Position numbers and translations under genes: made by a program. 64,000 nt of DNA from Formosa undariae. GTDB lineage: Bacteria > Bacteroidota > Bacteroidia > Flavobacteriales > Flavobacteriaceae. The notes beneath the pieces are model-generated. The model saw only the letters and a program-made list of their open reading frames with translations, was not told the origin of the DNA and searched no databases. The stretch spans positions 248,001-312,000 of the forward strand of contig NZ_JBHMEZ010000012.1 in assembly GCF_042427615.1 (NCBI RefSeq), given 5' to 3'. Below are positions 1 to 9,401 of the stretch, in pieces (the stretch's first letter is position 1; each line of letters starts with the position of its first letter).

Positions 1-921
1 AAAACTAGGCGTTGCGATAACCATTAATACTTCGGTAGCTTTTAACTGACTAGGAATAGCGACACTAAACAGTACACCTAAAAAACTTACGGAAACGACC
101 AAGGCCGTTATTAACGCCACAGCCGCTATTGGGTTAATATCAAATGGTATTCGGAATAGCGTAAACATACCACGAATAAGTGCTAAAATAACAACACCCA
201 TAATCCAAAACGGAATGGTTTTTAAAAACATGGCATTCACAATATTTTTAGCTTTTGGCATAAATTCTGTAAAAAACGTATGCTCTTCAAATTCACGAGC
301 AAAACTAAGGGCTAAGGCCAACATAAATACTTGTTGCACGATGACACCTATCATCCCAGGCCACAAAAACTCCATATAATTAGCCGATGCATTAAAGAAT
401 TTTACGTAACTCACACCAAAAGATTCGTAGAGACTATTTGCAGTAATTGCTGGCACACCCTGCTTTTTTATACCTTCTATTTCAATACCAGCATTGAGTG
501 TCCCTAATACAATTTGAATCGCTTTAGACGCATAATTAGCGGTAAGAATATTGGCAGTATTTACTTCTACTTGAACTTCTGGATGACGTTTTTGAATGAT
601 ATCGGCTTCAAAATTTTCGGGTACTGTAATTATAGAGCTGTATTCCGTTTCGATAATTAAATGACGGATATTATTCTGATTATAGACCACATATGGAGTC
701 ACCACTTCATTATCGTCCAACATATCAATCAAATTATGACTCATAGGTGTGTTGTCTAAATCAATTACCAAAATGGGTAAATTATCGACTTTCCCTTTTT
801 TGTAAACGGCACCAAATAATAATCCGTATGCTAATGGTGCACCTAGAAATATGGCCATAATTACCGAGTTGCTCGAAAACAAACGGAACTCTCTTTTAAG
901 TAATGAAATCCAATTTTTCAT
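1..921 (-). CDS. ABC-2 type transporter permease, partial
   Basis: The reading frame is open from an ATG at 921 to the window edge (307 codons, no stop), so the C-terminus lies outside. It begins MKNWISLLKREFRLF, followed by a first membrane segment, a long extracytoplasmic region of about 130 residues, and then several hydrophobic segments, which is the layout of ABC2_membrane_3 (YhhJ/YbhR-like) permeases. These are the membrane subunits of exporters that work with an HlyD-type adaptor and a TolC-type channel, and both genes lie just upstream (9-bp gap to the adaptor). It is likely the fourth gene of the TetR-TolC-HlyD-permease operon. The substrate cannot be deduced; the ATPase is not in the window unless it is fused or further downstream. 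Confidence 0.85.
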   Translation of the reverse strand, partial: MKNWISLLKREFRLFSSNSVIMAIFLGAPLAYGLLFGAVYKKGKVDNLPILVIDLDNTPMSHNLIDMLDDNEVVTPYVVYNQNNIRHLIIETEYSSIITVPENFEADIIQKRHPEVQVEVNTANILTANYASKAIQIVLGTLNAGIEIEGIKKQGVPAITANSLYESFGVSYVKFFNASANYMEFLWPGMIGVIVQQVFMLALALSFAREFEEHTFFTEFMPKAKNIVNAMFLKTIPFWIMGVVILALIRGMFTLFRIPFDINPIAAVALITALVVSVSFLGVLFSVAIPSQLKATEVLMVIATPSF

Positions 922-930
922 ATCTATTTT

Positions 931-1884
931 TTACGGTAATAATACAGTAATGTTAGCGTATAAGTCGTTAGCTGTTGTGCCTTCAGGAACTATTTTAAGT
1001 TCGTAAGTCGCTTCGCCTAATTCGTAATCTGGAAACGCAGAAGTAATATCGGCGTAATGTGTTAATTGCTTAATAGAAACTAATTTCCCTTGATACGATG
1101 TTTCTGTAAATGGTGATGAAACGGTAAAGGTCTCTCCTATTTTATAGTTATTTATTTTACTTTCTGGCACAGTAAACCTAAAGAAAGTACTATTAATTTG
1201 ATACCCTGTAAAGATACCATAACCAGGTAGTGCTAACTCGCCATCCTTAAGTGCTATGGTTTCTATAGTCATATTTTGAGGCGCAATAATATAACGTTCC
1301 TTATAGGCTACATTGGCTTCCTGCAATGCACCTTGAGCGCGCTCATAACTTCCTAGAGCCATTTTTATTTTTTCATTTCTAACCCCTTTTTTAACCTCGT
1401 CGTACTTCGCTTTCACACCCACATATTGTGCTTTAGCACCTTGATATTTCATGTAAATTTCATCGTGACTTTGGTCAGATACCAAACTATCTTGATACAT
1501 TGCGTTTACCCGGTTATATGATTTTTCGGCAAATTCATATTGTTCCGTCACAGCATCTAGCTTTGCACTAATTTGTGCCAATTGATCTGAAGATGCACCG
1601 TTTAAAGCTAAGTCATATTGTGCTCTTGCAGCATCCAAAGCCCCTTGTGCTTGTTGGCGCTTTGCCTCTACTTCGGGTACATCTAATAATGCTAAAGTAT
1701 CGCCTTTATTTACTTGCGCACCTTCCTCGATATAATGTTCTAAAATCCGTCCTGGATATTTACTTACCACCGTAAGTGCGTTACGTTTTGCTTTACCTTT
1801 TACGCCTTCCATTTTGGTAGACGAATTACAAGCGGCTAACGAAACGATGGCAAGGCCTGCAATAATGATGTTTCTTGATTTCAT
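931..1884 (-). CDS. HlyD/AcrA-family periplasmic adaptor lipoprotein
   Basis: Membrane-fusion (adaptor) subunit of a tripartite exporter. The ATG at 1884 gives a clean lipoprotein signal (LAAC, Cys19), whereas the longer frame to 1902 would need a TTG start inside the upstream gene. A biotinyl-lipoyl-like half (residues ~30-65, with IEEGAQVNKGDTLALLD) is followed by a long alpha-helical hairpin rich in Ala, Gln and Tyr (~75-185) and then a beta-barrel region. It follows the TolC-like gene after a 4-bp gap and precedes an ABC permease, so the three form one export unit. HlyD_D23-type family; substrate unknown. Confidence 0.88.
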   Translation of the reverse strand: MKSRNIIIAGLAIVSLAACNSSTKMEGVKGKAKRNALTVVSKYPGRILEHYIEEGAQVNKGDTLALLDVPEVEAKRQQAQGALDAARAQYDLALNGASSDQLAQISAKLDAVTEQYEFAEKSYNRVNAMYQDSLVSDQSHDEIYMKYQGAKAQYVGVKAKYDEVKKGVRNEKIKMALGSYERAQGALQEANVAYKERYIIAPQNMTIETIALKDGELALPGYGIFTGYQINSTFFRFTVPESKINNYKIGETFTVSSPFTETSYQGKLVSIKQLTHYADITSAFPDYELGEATYELKIVPEGTTANDLYANITVLLP

Positions 1885-1888
1885 AAGA

Positions 1889-3310
1889 TTAAAGTTTGTC
1901 AATATGTAAGCTACCCGTAGCTTTAAGTAATTCCAATGCGCTATTTCTTTGATCGCAAACGGCGGTATAATATTCTAAAGTTGTAGTGGTATAATCCGAT
2001 TGTGATTCTAAATAATCAGATACATCTACAATTCCATTTTTATATTCTTTATAACTAATCTCTAAAGATTCTTTGGACATTTGCAATTGTTTTTCTTTCA
2101 GTTTTGTTTGCGCTGAAAGATTAGAATATTGAGATACACAATTTCGATAATTCAACTCTAACAACTCCGCAACCTCTTCCTTTCGATTCTTGGTTTGTTC
2201 CACTTCCATCTTAATTTTCTGACGCTCGTCGCGCGTATGAAAACCATCAAAAATTTCCCACTTCATTCCTACACCTACCATATTTAGCGGATACCCACTA
2301 ATTTCATTAAAACCTAATCCTGCGGTTTCCCCATTGGTTAGACCTATGTATTGATGAGAAGCAAAAGCTTGAACTTTTGGTAGATATCCATTAATTTCAG
2401 ATTTATATTTGTACTCGCTAGCTAATACAGACTCATCGAGAGCCAGTAATTCCGGTCGATCTAAAAAGGTTTTGCCTGCCACTTCACTTTCTAAACGCAT
2501 TTCAATATCCACTTCGATCGTTTTTAATTCGGAGACGTCTACACCTGTAAGTTGGTGAAGCTTTAAATACAATAACTCCTTAGCACCTTCAAATTCTAGT
2601 ATTTTGGAGTCTATAGTTAATTGTGCTATTTCTATTTTCTGAAATTCATGCTTTGTAATTAACCCTAATCCTAATGCTTTAGTAGCCGTTTCACTTTCCT
2701 TTTCTAGACGTTTAGACTGAATATTTAACACTTTTTGTGTTTGTGCTAACAATGCTGTTTTGTCGTAAAGTGCTGCGATTTCACTAATAAGATCGGCTTC
2801 CTCCTGCGTAAACATATATTTCTGTGCCTCAATTTTATGAGACATGGCCTTAGAAAGATTTGTGGCTTTAAATCCTGTAAAAATAGTCCACTTAACTGTT
2901 AGCCCAGCGATCCACAGGTTGCCATCAAAATCTAATGTTTGATCTATAGCGGGAACAGTCACTGGAAATGCTGGGATAGTAAATACGGGTATTGCAGCAT
3001 TGGTGGTTGGAAGCGAAATACCAGGAAACTCCAGATCTGCCGCTTGGGTATCTATATTAAACTTCCCTGCGGTGTAGGCGTATTTTCCATCGGCTTCTAA
3101 GGTGGGTAAAAACGTATTTTTTATTTGCGCTCTTGTTTTCTCGCTTTTCTCAATTTCGAGTTGCGCATTTTTTAACCCTACATTTTTAGTCATAGCCTTA
3201 TAGACTAAGGATTGCAAACTCAACGAATCGCTTACCGTTTGTGAGCTCGCCAGTATAGGCACCCCAAACATACTCCAAAGCAATAACGCATGTATTTTAT
3301 TTTTCATCAT
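1889..3310 (-). CDS. TolC-family outer membrane efflux protein
   Basis: Outer-membrane channel of the exporter. The start at 3310 (or the adjacent ATG at 3307) yields a signal peptide, MMKNKIHALLLWSMFGVPI, cleaved near ASSQ; the longer frame to 3364 would run into the TetR gene. The mature protein of about 450 residues shows two helical OEP-like halves with heptad-rich Glu/Lys/Leu stretches (~55-260 and ~290-465), as in TolC. The start lies 1 bp after the TetR stop, so the genes are co-transcribed and probably translationally coupled. It should dock with the HlyD-like adaptor encoded next. Confidence 0.9.
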   Translation of the reverse strand: MMKNKIHALLLWSMFGVPILASSQTVSDSLSLQSLVYKAMTKNVGLKNAQLEIEKSEKTRAQIKNTFLPTLEADGKYAYTAGKFNIDTQAADLEFPGISLPTTNAAIPVFTIPAFPVTVPAIDQTLDFDGNLWIAGLTVKWTIFTGFKATNLSKAMSHKIEAQKYMFTQEEADLISEIAALYDKTALLAQTQKVLNIQSKRLEKESETATKALGLGLITKHEFQKIEIAQLTIDSKILEFEGAKELLYLKLHQLTGVDVSELKTIEVDIEMRLESEVAGKTFLDRPELLALDESVLASEYKYKSEINGYLPKVQAFASHQYIGLTNGETAGLGFNEISGYPLNMVGVGMKWEIFDGFHTRDERQKIKMEVEQTKNRKEEVAELLELNYRNCVSQYSNLSAQTKLKEKQLQMSKESLEISYKEYKNGIVDVSDYLESQSDYTTTTLEYYTAVCDQRNSALELLKATGSLHIDKL

Positions 3311-3311
3311 A

Positions 3312-3908
3312 TTATAATTTAATGGCATCCCAACAAGCCTGCGCATAGGCTTCAATTTCTGCATCTGTAATAGTTAAACGACCGTAATTTGCCATTCTTA
3401 CTAATGACGTAATTGGACTGTGAGACAATGCTACTAATGCGCCGTTCGGAATATTTTTTATGACGCCCGATGCTTTAGCTTTTGTAAATATTTCCAAAAT
3501 AGGCGCTAACAACACATCTGATTGATTCTCGGATTGTGAAATAATATAAGGTGAATACGTAAACTGTGTAATAAATTCTGGCTTGTGCGGATCGTTAACG
3601 TATAAGTGTAAAATGGCTTTCCAAATATTTAAAAAGTCTGCTTCAAAAGATATCGTACTGTCATGTGTAGATTTTATGAGCGCATTGATTTCTGCCCCAA
3701 TATGCAAGTACAGTTCCTTTATAACTTCCTCCTTGTTTTCAAAGTGATTATAAATACTACCTGCCGACACTTGCGCAGAAGCGGCAATCATTTTTATACT
3801 TGTTCCATGAAAACCATACATTGTTATTTGCTCAAGAGCAGCTTGTAAAATAGCACGATGTTTCTCTGCCATTTTTGCCTTTCGAGAAGATATTATTTCG
3901 TTTTCCAT
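3312..3908 (-). CDS. TetR/AcrR-family transcriptional regulator
   Basis: 198 residues. The N-terminal domain carries a typical TetR helix-turn-helix (residues ~36-62, TSIKMIAASAQVSAGSIYNHF then ENKEEV). The C-terminal ligand-binding half is divergent, as usual. It is the first gene of the efflux operon and sits directly behind a 32-bp perfect palindrome at 3921-3952, which is the obvious operator. The expected behaviour is autorepression and repression of the export genes, relieved by a ligand. The inducer is unknown. Confidence 0.92.
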   Translation of the reverse strand: MENEIISSRKAKMAEKHRAILQAALEQITMYGFHGTSIKMIAASAQVSAGSIYNHFENKEEVIKELYLHIGAEINALIKSTHDSTISFEADFLNIWKAILHLYVNDPHKPEFITQFTYSPYIISQSENQSDVLLAPILEIFTKAKASGVIKNIPNGALVALSHSPITSLVRMANYGRLTITDAEIEAYAQACWDAIKL

Positions 3909-3920
3909 AGTGCAAAGATA

Positions 3921-3952
3921 ATTAATTTGAATGAACGTTCATTCAAATTAAT
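3921..3952. promoter_or_regulatory. TetR operator: 32-bp perfect palindrome
   Basis: Each 16-base arm (centre GAACGTTC, flanks TTTGAAT/ATTCAAA) is the exact reverse complement of the other, with no mismatch. It lies 13 bp upstream of the TetR start codon, where it would cover the promoter of the TetR-TolC-HlyD-permease operon. Its core TGAATGAACGTTCATTCA resembles known TetR-family operators. Confidence 0.85.
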
Positions 3953-4069
3953 AAAATATTTTATCTCACAAAAAAGAAAACATTAATTCATTGAGCATCA
4001 ATATAATTAGACGACACAAAGTACTATTAAATATATGTTTATTAGAAGATTTACAGTGATTTTTTATGC

Positions 4070-4573
4070 CTAAAAGTTATTCTTGCCTTTAGCCTGTCCC
4101 GCCTTTATATTTCGCCCATTTCTTTGTCCGCTTTGTTGCTGATAATGTGCTTCAAACCAAGCTGGTTGTTCAATATCAAAATCGTACATATACTCCGCGA
4201 TTTGCGCAATAGATGCTTCAGGAAAAGCCAGTTTAGGCATTATTCCAAACTGATTTACGGCACCATACATTTTTACATTTTTTTCATTCGGAATTTTAAT
4301 CCATGTCTGCATGGATTGAGTAAATTCTTCTTTCGAGATGTTTCCCATCATGTATCTTCTTTTTATAGCAATCATAGGCGGAGCAATCCTATTAAGTTCA
4401 CTATCCGATAAACCATGACAGGAATAGCATAATGTTTCCATTAGTTTTTTACCTGGATGAGCGCTTGTTTCTATTGGTTTCGTATCTGCATAATCCGTAT
4501 TATTTTTCTTAGTTTCATTACAAGCCACCAATGTCATGGCTAGCACAACTAATACTATAAAATTTTTCATCAC
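4070..4573 (-). CDS. Cytochrome c-like lipoprotein
   Basis: About 167 residues with a lipoprotein signal (lipobox LVAC, Cys18) and one haem c attachment site CYSCH at residues 49-53. A downstream Met in GIMPKL (about residue 111) could be the sixth haem ligand. It is therefore expected to be a membrane-anchored periplasmic c-type cytochrome (class I-like fold). No oxidase or dehydrogenase partner gene lies next to it, so its redox partner is unknown. Either of the two consecutive ATGs could be the start. Confidence 0.82.
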   Translation of the reverse strand: MMKNFIVLVVLAMTLVACNETKKNNTDYADTKPIETSAHPGKKLMETLCYSCHGLSDSELNRIAPPMIAIKRRYMMGNISKEEFTQSMQTWIKIPNEKNVKMYGAVNQFGIMPKLAFPEASIAQIAEYMYDFDIEQPAWFEAHYQQQSGQRNGRNIKAGQAKGKNNF

Positions 4574-4784
4574 AAAATAATTTTAAATGAAATTACAATC
4601 TATATTTTACAAAAAAAATGACCAATGTCACACAAGCTAAACTTTAATATATACCATTTTATGCATCTTTAATTTCAAAAATAAAATCTTAAAAACCTGA
4701 CTTCATACACATTACAAAGAGACTTTAGTTTTTAACACATTTAAATTGTTTAAATTTAAATTTATTCAATAGTTTTACGGTCGA

Positions 4785-5102
4785 ATGAAATCAAGCGGAT
4801 TAAAAAATAGCATCACGTATTTGTTCCTCATCCTTTTTCTCTCAATGAAATTGGTTGGGCTTCATGCCCTTTCTCATGCTCATGATTTAGATGACAGCGA
4901 CCACGCTTTACATTGTGTAATTTGTGATCATGCAACCGCTATTAATCTTACTCCTGCTCTTACTCCAGAACCACAAGAATTTTCTTTTGAAGTTAAGGAG
5001 TATGTTTTCACTCAAGACTTAAGAAAATATTACAATTACATTCATTCGAATACAATTACGAGCAACGAGCTCTTTTGTAGACCCCCTCCTTCTTTACTAT
5101 AA
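4785..5102 (+). CDS. Small secreted His/Cys-rich protein upstream of the TonB receptor
   Basis: 105 residues. A hydrophobic N-terminal segment (~10-30) looks like a signal peptide or anchor. It is followed by a cluster of potential metal ligands: His27, 31, 33, 40, 43, 49 and Cys44/Cys47, in the motif HCVICDH. The C-terminus ends in RPPPSLL. I recognise no named family. Similar short proteins with a His/Cys cluster often precede metal-related TonB receptors in flavobacteria, and this one lies 250 bp before such a receptor. A metal-binding or metal-sensing role is inferred only. Confidence 0.6.
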   Translation: MKSSGLKNSITYLFLILFLSMKLVGLHALSHAHDLDDSDHALHCVICDHATAINLTPALTPEPQEFSFEVKEYVFTQDLRKYYNYIHSNTITSNELFCRPPPSLL

Positions 5103-5166
5103 ATTTCCCTGTACATTTTATTTTAGAGTTCCACTAATCCGTTTTATCTAGTTTTGGAATTAGCCG

Positions 5167-5201
5167 TTGCTATGTTTTAGATTCCGATATTCTTAATTTT
5201 G
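5167..5201 (+). promoter_or_regulatory. Possible promoter of the TonB receptor gene
   Basis: A TTG at 5167-5169 and a consensus -7 box TAATTTTG at 5194-5201 have Bacteroidota-type spacing. The leader to the ATG at 5352 would be about 145 nt. No clear operator palindrome is seen in the rest of the 5103-5351 gap. Confidence 0.35.
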
Positions 5202-5351
5202 AGATTATCTGTTTAGTTATAAACGTATATGCTTTCGCTAATCCATAAAGGCTATCGCTATAATCTAGCACGCTCTATAAGCTTTATATGTATAGGATGA
5301 ATCATTGGTTCTTATCTCGAGAACAATTTTCAAATCTTATAGTATTCCAAT

Positions 5352-7721
5352 ATGTTTCAAAAAGCACTTGGTGTATGGCTATGTTTTAGCCTATGCACTA
5401 TGGCGTTTGCACAAGAGTCTTTTCTAATAAAAGGAACGGTGTTAAATGCTAACACATTACACCCTATTGAAGGCGCTTCAATTAGTGGTAATCATCTATT
5501 TGCTGTTACGTCTAGTACCGGTGATTTCACCCTAGAAAAAGTAAAAAAAGGAGATTATACCCTGACTATTACTAGTATGGGATATGCTACTAAAGTTCGT
5601 ATGCTCCATGTAAATACGGAACTAAAAGATCTGATCGTATACCTAGAAGAATCTACCACTAGTCTGGATGAAGTAGAAGTCCGTGGGAAGTCTAAAAAAC
5701 GAAAAGTTATGGAAACGCCTGTAGTTTCCTATAACGTATCCCAAGAATTTTTAGAGCAAAACAGAGAAAACAGTCTGATGCAGACCTTAAGTAAAATTCC
5801 TGGCGTAAGTACAATTAGTATTGGGTCGGGACAGTCTAAACCAGTAATTAGAGGTTTGGGTTTTAATAGAGTTTCGGTGGTACAAAACGGTATTAAGCAC
5901 GAAGCACAGCAATGGGGAAACGATCATGGTTTAGAGATTGATCAATACGGCATTGAAAACATTCAGATTATAAAAGGACCAGCTTCATTAGTGTATGGAT
6001 CTGATGCCATTTCTGGTGTTGTAGACATTCAACCCAACGCAATTCCTACTCCGCATTCTTTTAATGGCGAAGTAAATCTTTTGGGTGAAACAAATAACGA
6101 TTTAATAAGTATATCCGCAGGTTTAGAAACCAGAAAAGATAATTGGTTTTACAGAGCACGGCTTACCTATAGAGATTATGCCGATTATAAAGTACCAACG
6201 GATAAAATTAGTTACGACAATTACATTTTCGATTTACACGATACTAATTTAAGGAATACTGCCGGAAGAGAAGCCAATGGAAGTTTTAGTGTCGGATACA
6301 TTTCCGACGCCATACAATCGGAAACAACGATTAGTAATGTGAATGCTAAAAACGGTTTTTTTGCTAATGCACACGGATTAGAAGTGAGAACCTCCGACAT
6401 TGATTACGATCGTTCTAGTAGAGATATCGACTTGCCTTACCATACGGTGAACCACTTTAAAATAACAAATAATACATCTATAGTCCGTGGCGATCATACA
6501 TTTCTTTTCGATTTGGGGTTTCAAAACAATATTAGAGAAGAACATTCAGAACCCGTTCCGCATGGTTATATGCCCACACCTCCAAACACTTTAGAGCGTG
6601 AATTTAATAAAAACACCTATGCTTTAAATCTTAGAGATACCTTTAAACTCAACGCACAACACGATATGGTTTTAGGTGTAAACTTAGAATATCAGGATAA
6701 TACTATCGGTGGATGGGGCTTTTTAATACCGGAATACAACCGGTTTACAGCTGGAGCATTTGCTTTCGATACGTTCGAAATTTCACCCAATTTGCACGTA
6801 TTGGCGGGAATTCGATACGATTTTGGTCTTATCAATACCAAAGCCTATAACGACTGGTACCCAACCACAGTAAATAATGACGACGGATCGACTTCTAATA
6901 TATATTTACAAAGGGCACAACAAAAAACTTTAGATTTTGGAAGTGTTAGTGCCTCTGCAGGATTGAGTTATATACATCACAATACCACCTACAAAGTTAA
7001 TATTGGGAAGAGTTTTAGAATGCCGTTAGCGAACGAATTGGCTTCAGACGGCGTTAATTATCACATGTATCGTTACGAAAAAGGTAATCTAGATTTAGAT
7101 CCAGAATCCTCTTACCAATTAGATATTGAGATTGCCCACACCACTACTAATTTTAGTATTGGAATGAGTCCGTTTGTAAATGTCTTTGAGAACTTTATTT
7201 ACCTAAACCCGACATCTAGTTATTATGAAACCTTACAGATTTATGAATATACCCAAAGTAAAGTATTCAGGTTTGGTGGCGAACTAACTGCTAGCACTAC
7301 CCTTTTTAGCAACCTGCAATTAGATGCTTCTTTAGAGTATGTGTATTCTAGACAAACAAGTGGACCTAAGGAAGGTTTTACCATTCCATTCTCACCGCCA
7401 TTATCAAGTTTATTTTCGGCACGTTACAAGTTTAAAGATGTACTGTTTTTTAATAGTCCACAACTTATCGCCGATTATAGAATTACAGCGTCTCAAAATG
7501 AAATTGTTCCTCCTGAAGAAATTACAGATGGCTATCAGGTATTAAACATGTCTTTTTTATCACAATTACATCTTTTTAAAAACAATTCACCTGTAGAAAT
7601 GCGCCTGAAAATCAATAATGTATTCAACGTAAAATATTTTGATCATACCAGTTTCTATCGTTTAATAGATGTTCCGGAAGCCGGTAGAAACCTATCCTTA
7701 TCAATAACATTACCCTTTTAA
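5352..7721 (+). CDS. TonB-dependent receptor, ZnuD-like (probable metal uptake)
   Basis: 789 residues: signal peptide (~1-20), a carboxypeptidase-regulatory-like beta-sandwich (~25-105), a plug domain (~115-235, with IKGPASLVYGSDAISGVV) and a 22-strand-type barrel ending in an aromatic residue (ITLPF). The barrel contains a His/Asp/Glu-rich loop region around REEHSEPVPHGY (~395-410). This sequence and the overall arrangement resemble ZnuD-type zinc receptors. Neighbouring His-rich genes on both sides support metal (zinc or copper) uptake, but the substrate is inferred. Energised by TonB-ExbBD, which is not in the window. Confidence 0.85.
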   Translation: MFQKALGVWLCFSLCTMAFAQESFLIKGTVLNANTLHPIEGASISGNHLFAVTSSTGDFTLEKVKKGDYTLTITSMGYATKVRMLHVNTELKDLIVYLEESTTSLDEVEVRGKSKKRKVMETPVVSYNVSQEFLEQNRENSLMQTLSKIPGVSTISIGSGQSKPVIRGLGFNRVSVVQNGIKHEAQQWGNDHGLEIDQYGIENIQIIKGPASLVYGSDAISGVVDIQPNAIPTPHSFNGEVNLLGETNNDLISISAGLETRKDNWFYRARLTYRDYADYKVPTDKISYDNYIFDLHDTNLRNTAGREANGSFSVGYISDAIQSETTISNVNAKNGFFANAHGLEVRTSDIDYDRSSRDIDLPYHTVNHFKITNNTSIVRGDHTFLFDLGFQNNIREEHSEPVPHGYMPTPPNTLEREFNKNTYALNLRDTFKLNAQHDMVLGVNLEYQDNTIGGWGFLIPEYNRFTAGAFAFDTFEISPNLHVLAGIRYDFGLINTKAYNDWYPTTVNNDDGSTSNIYLQRAQQKTLDFGSVSASAGLSYIHHNTTYKVNIGKSFRMPLANELASDGVNYHMYRYEKGNLDLDPESSYQLDIEIAHTTTNFSIGMSPFVNVFENFIYLNPTSSYYETLQIYEYTQSKVFRFGGELTASTTLFSNLQLDASLEYVYSRQTSGPKEGFTIPFSPPLSSLFSARYKFKDVLFFNSPQLIADYRITASQNEIVPPEEITDGYQVLNMSFLSQLHLFKNNSPVEMRLKINNVFNVKYFDHTSFYRLIDVPEAGRNLSLSITLPF

Positions 7722-7753
7722 ATATGAATAATAATCCATTAAAATTAACAACA

Positions 7754-8545
7754 ATGAAAACAAAAATTATGAAAACAAATTTTAAATTTTTAGCCATTAT
7801 CCTTTCTCTAGGACTCTTTTTACAATCTTGTAGTAGCGACGACGACAATACCCCCGTGTCGAGTGCGCCAGTAATTACCGACTTCGAATATGGAGAAGGC
7901 AGTAGTCATTCTACCGAATTTTTCGCTTATAAAGGCTCAGATATTCATTTAGAAGCATCAATTTATGCCGAAGGAGTAGTTAGCAGTATTACACTTTCTA
8001 TTCATGCACACGATTTAACTCTTGGAGACAATGAGGTAGATTGGGATTATGAAAATGTATATACAGATGCCGATTATTTAGTAATTAATCCTACGTTTCA
8101 TGAACATGTAGACGTGCCTACAAATATCCCTTCTGGTGAATATCATGTAGAGCTTACTGTTGTAGATGAACTAGGGAATAGCACTGAAATAGAAGGTCAT
8201 ATTCAAATTTTAGATCCGATTACTTTGAGTGATATTGACATAGATGCTACAGCGAAACGCGGAGAAGATATACATGCCGAATTTTTTGTAACTGCTGTTA
8301 GTGGTATTCATACAATAAGCGTAGATATTCATGCGCACGATCTTGAAGTTGGTGTAGGTGAAGTAGAATGGGATTACGAAGCCGAATATCAAGATGAATT
8401 TCATGACTTAACAGAGGCCGAATTTCATAAACATATTGATGTTCCTGCAACGGCTCCTGTAGGAGAATATCATGTATTATTTACTATAGAAGACGAAAAT
8501 GGAAATATAGAAGAATACGAAACTCATATCGATATTACCGCTTAA
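7754..8545 (+). CDS. DUF4625-like lipoprotein with two His-rich repeats
   Basis: Lipoprotein (lipobox LQSC; the ATG at 7754 gives Cys26, ATG 7769 gives an even tighter signal, ATG 7724 is also open). The mature part holds two copies of an Ig-like unit, each with the block IHAHDL...EVDWDYE or EVEWDYE, a FHEHVDVP or FHKHIDVP segment and GEYHV. The regularly spaced His, Asp and Glu residues suggest surface or periplasmic metal binding. It starts 33 bp after the TonB receptor stop, so they are one operon; it may be an accessory or metal-capturing partner of the receptor. Function inferred. Confidence 0.7.
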   Translation: MKTKIMKTNFKFLAIILSLGLFLQSCSSDDDNTPVSSAPVITDFEYGEGSSHSTEFFAYKGSDIHLEASIYAEGVVSSITLSIHAHDLTLGDNEVDWDYENVYTDADYLVINPTFHEHVDVPTNIPSGEYHVELTVVDELGNSTEIEGHIQILDPITLSDIDIDATAKRGEDIHAEFFVTAVSGIHTISVDIHAHDLEVGVGEVEWDYEAEYQDEFHDLTEAEFHKHIDVPATAPVGEYHVLFTIEDENGNIEEYETHIDITA

Positions 8546-8556
8546 CATTTATAAAC

Positions 8557-8586
8557 ACCGCATAGTTTTTAAGGCTATGCGGTTTT
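8557..8586 (+). terminator. Rho-independent terminator or attenuator
   Basis: A 9-bp perfect stem (ACCGCATAG/CTATGCGGT, loop of 9) followed by TTTT. It lies between the two DUF4625-like genes and may reduce transcription of the second. Confidence 0.65.
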
Positions 8587-8599
8587 AAATCTTATCACA

Positions 8600-9079
8600 A
8601 TGAAATCCATAATAAAACACACTTACATTTTACTGCTTCTTCTATTTTTAGCCTCATGTTCCAATAGTGACAGTATAGATAAAGATGAAGAAAAACCGAC
8701 GATAACTATTAACTACGATGATGGTTTTCCGGTAGCTTGTACTCAGCTTTCCCGAGGACAAACGTATACGTTTAAAGCTATGATTACAGATAATAAAGCT
8801 TTGGCATCCTATAGTATAAATGTACATCACAATTTCGACCATCATACACACGACGATCAAGAAGAGCCTTGCGAATTAGAAGCACTTAAAACAGCTGTTA
8901 ATCCGTTTATATTTATTGAAAATCACACTATTGAAGACGCGCCAACCGCTTACGAAATAGAACTAAGTATAACTATACCTAACGATATCGACACCGGAGA
9001 TTACCATTGTGCCTACTCCGTAACCGACGAAACAGGATGGCAAGCAAGAACCTCTGTCGATATTAAAATTATAAACTAA
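8600..9079 (+). CDS. DUF4625-like His-rich lipoprotein
   Basis: 159 residues with a lipoprotein signal (lipobox LASC, Cys20). The mature domain is a single Ig-like DUF4625 unit, with SINVHHNFDHHTHDDQEEPC as a dense metal-ligand stretch (~75-95), followed by IPNDIDTGDYHCAYSVTD, the family's typical end strand. It is the shorter paralog of the preceding gene and probably belongs to the same metal-related unit, though a hairpin separates them. No catalytic residues are evident; a metal-binding role is inferred. Confidence 0.68.
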   Translation: MKSIIKHTYILLLLLFLASCSNSDSIDKDEEKPTITINYDDGFPVACTQLSRGQTYTFKAMITDNKALASYSINVHHNFDHHTHDDQEEPCELEALKTAVNPFIFIENHTIEDAPTAYEIELSITIPNDIDTGDYHCAYSVTDETGWQARTSVDIKIIN

Positions 9080-9401
9080 AATTAATTTTAATTTGATAAT
9101 TCTAAACTTGGAGATTCAGAATAAAAAGTAATAAACTTAAATTGTAAAAGTTCAAATAAGAATAAAGGTTTTTAGATACTATAAATCCTTATTTAGTTTG
9201 AAAAACACCTATATCAGGATTTTGTTAAAAAGACGTAAACAAAAAAATGCATAGCTTCCAAAACCTACTAAAGGGATTTATGGATAACTATGCATTATTT
9301 CCTGCTCGTTTATAATTCTGATTTCGTATTTTATAAAATCAACACATTACGAAAATGCTATTATTTTTAAAAAATTAATCAGCTAGCAGCTATGTTTTGT
9401 A
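9080..9401. other. Intergenic stretch, 322 bp
   Basis: No coding frame. The only structure seen is a 9-bp inverted repeat AATGCATAG/CTATGCATT at 9246-9296 with a long loop (about 33 nt), which could mark the end of either converging transcript but lacks a strong T-run. Confidence 0.5.
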
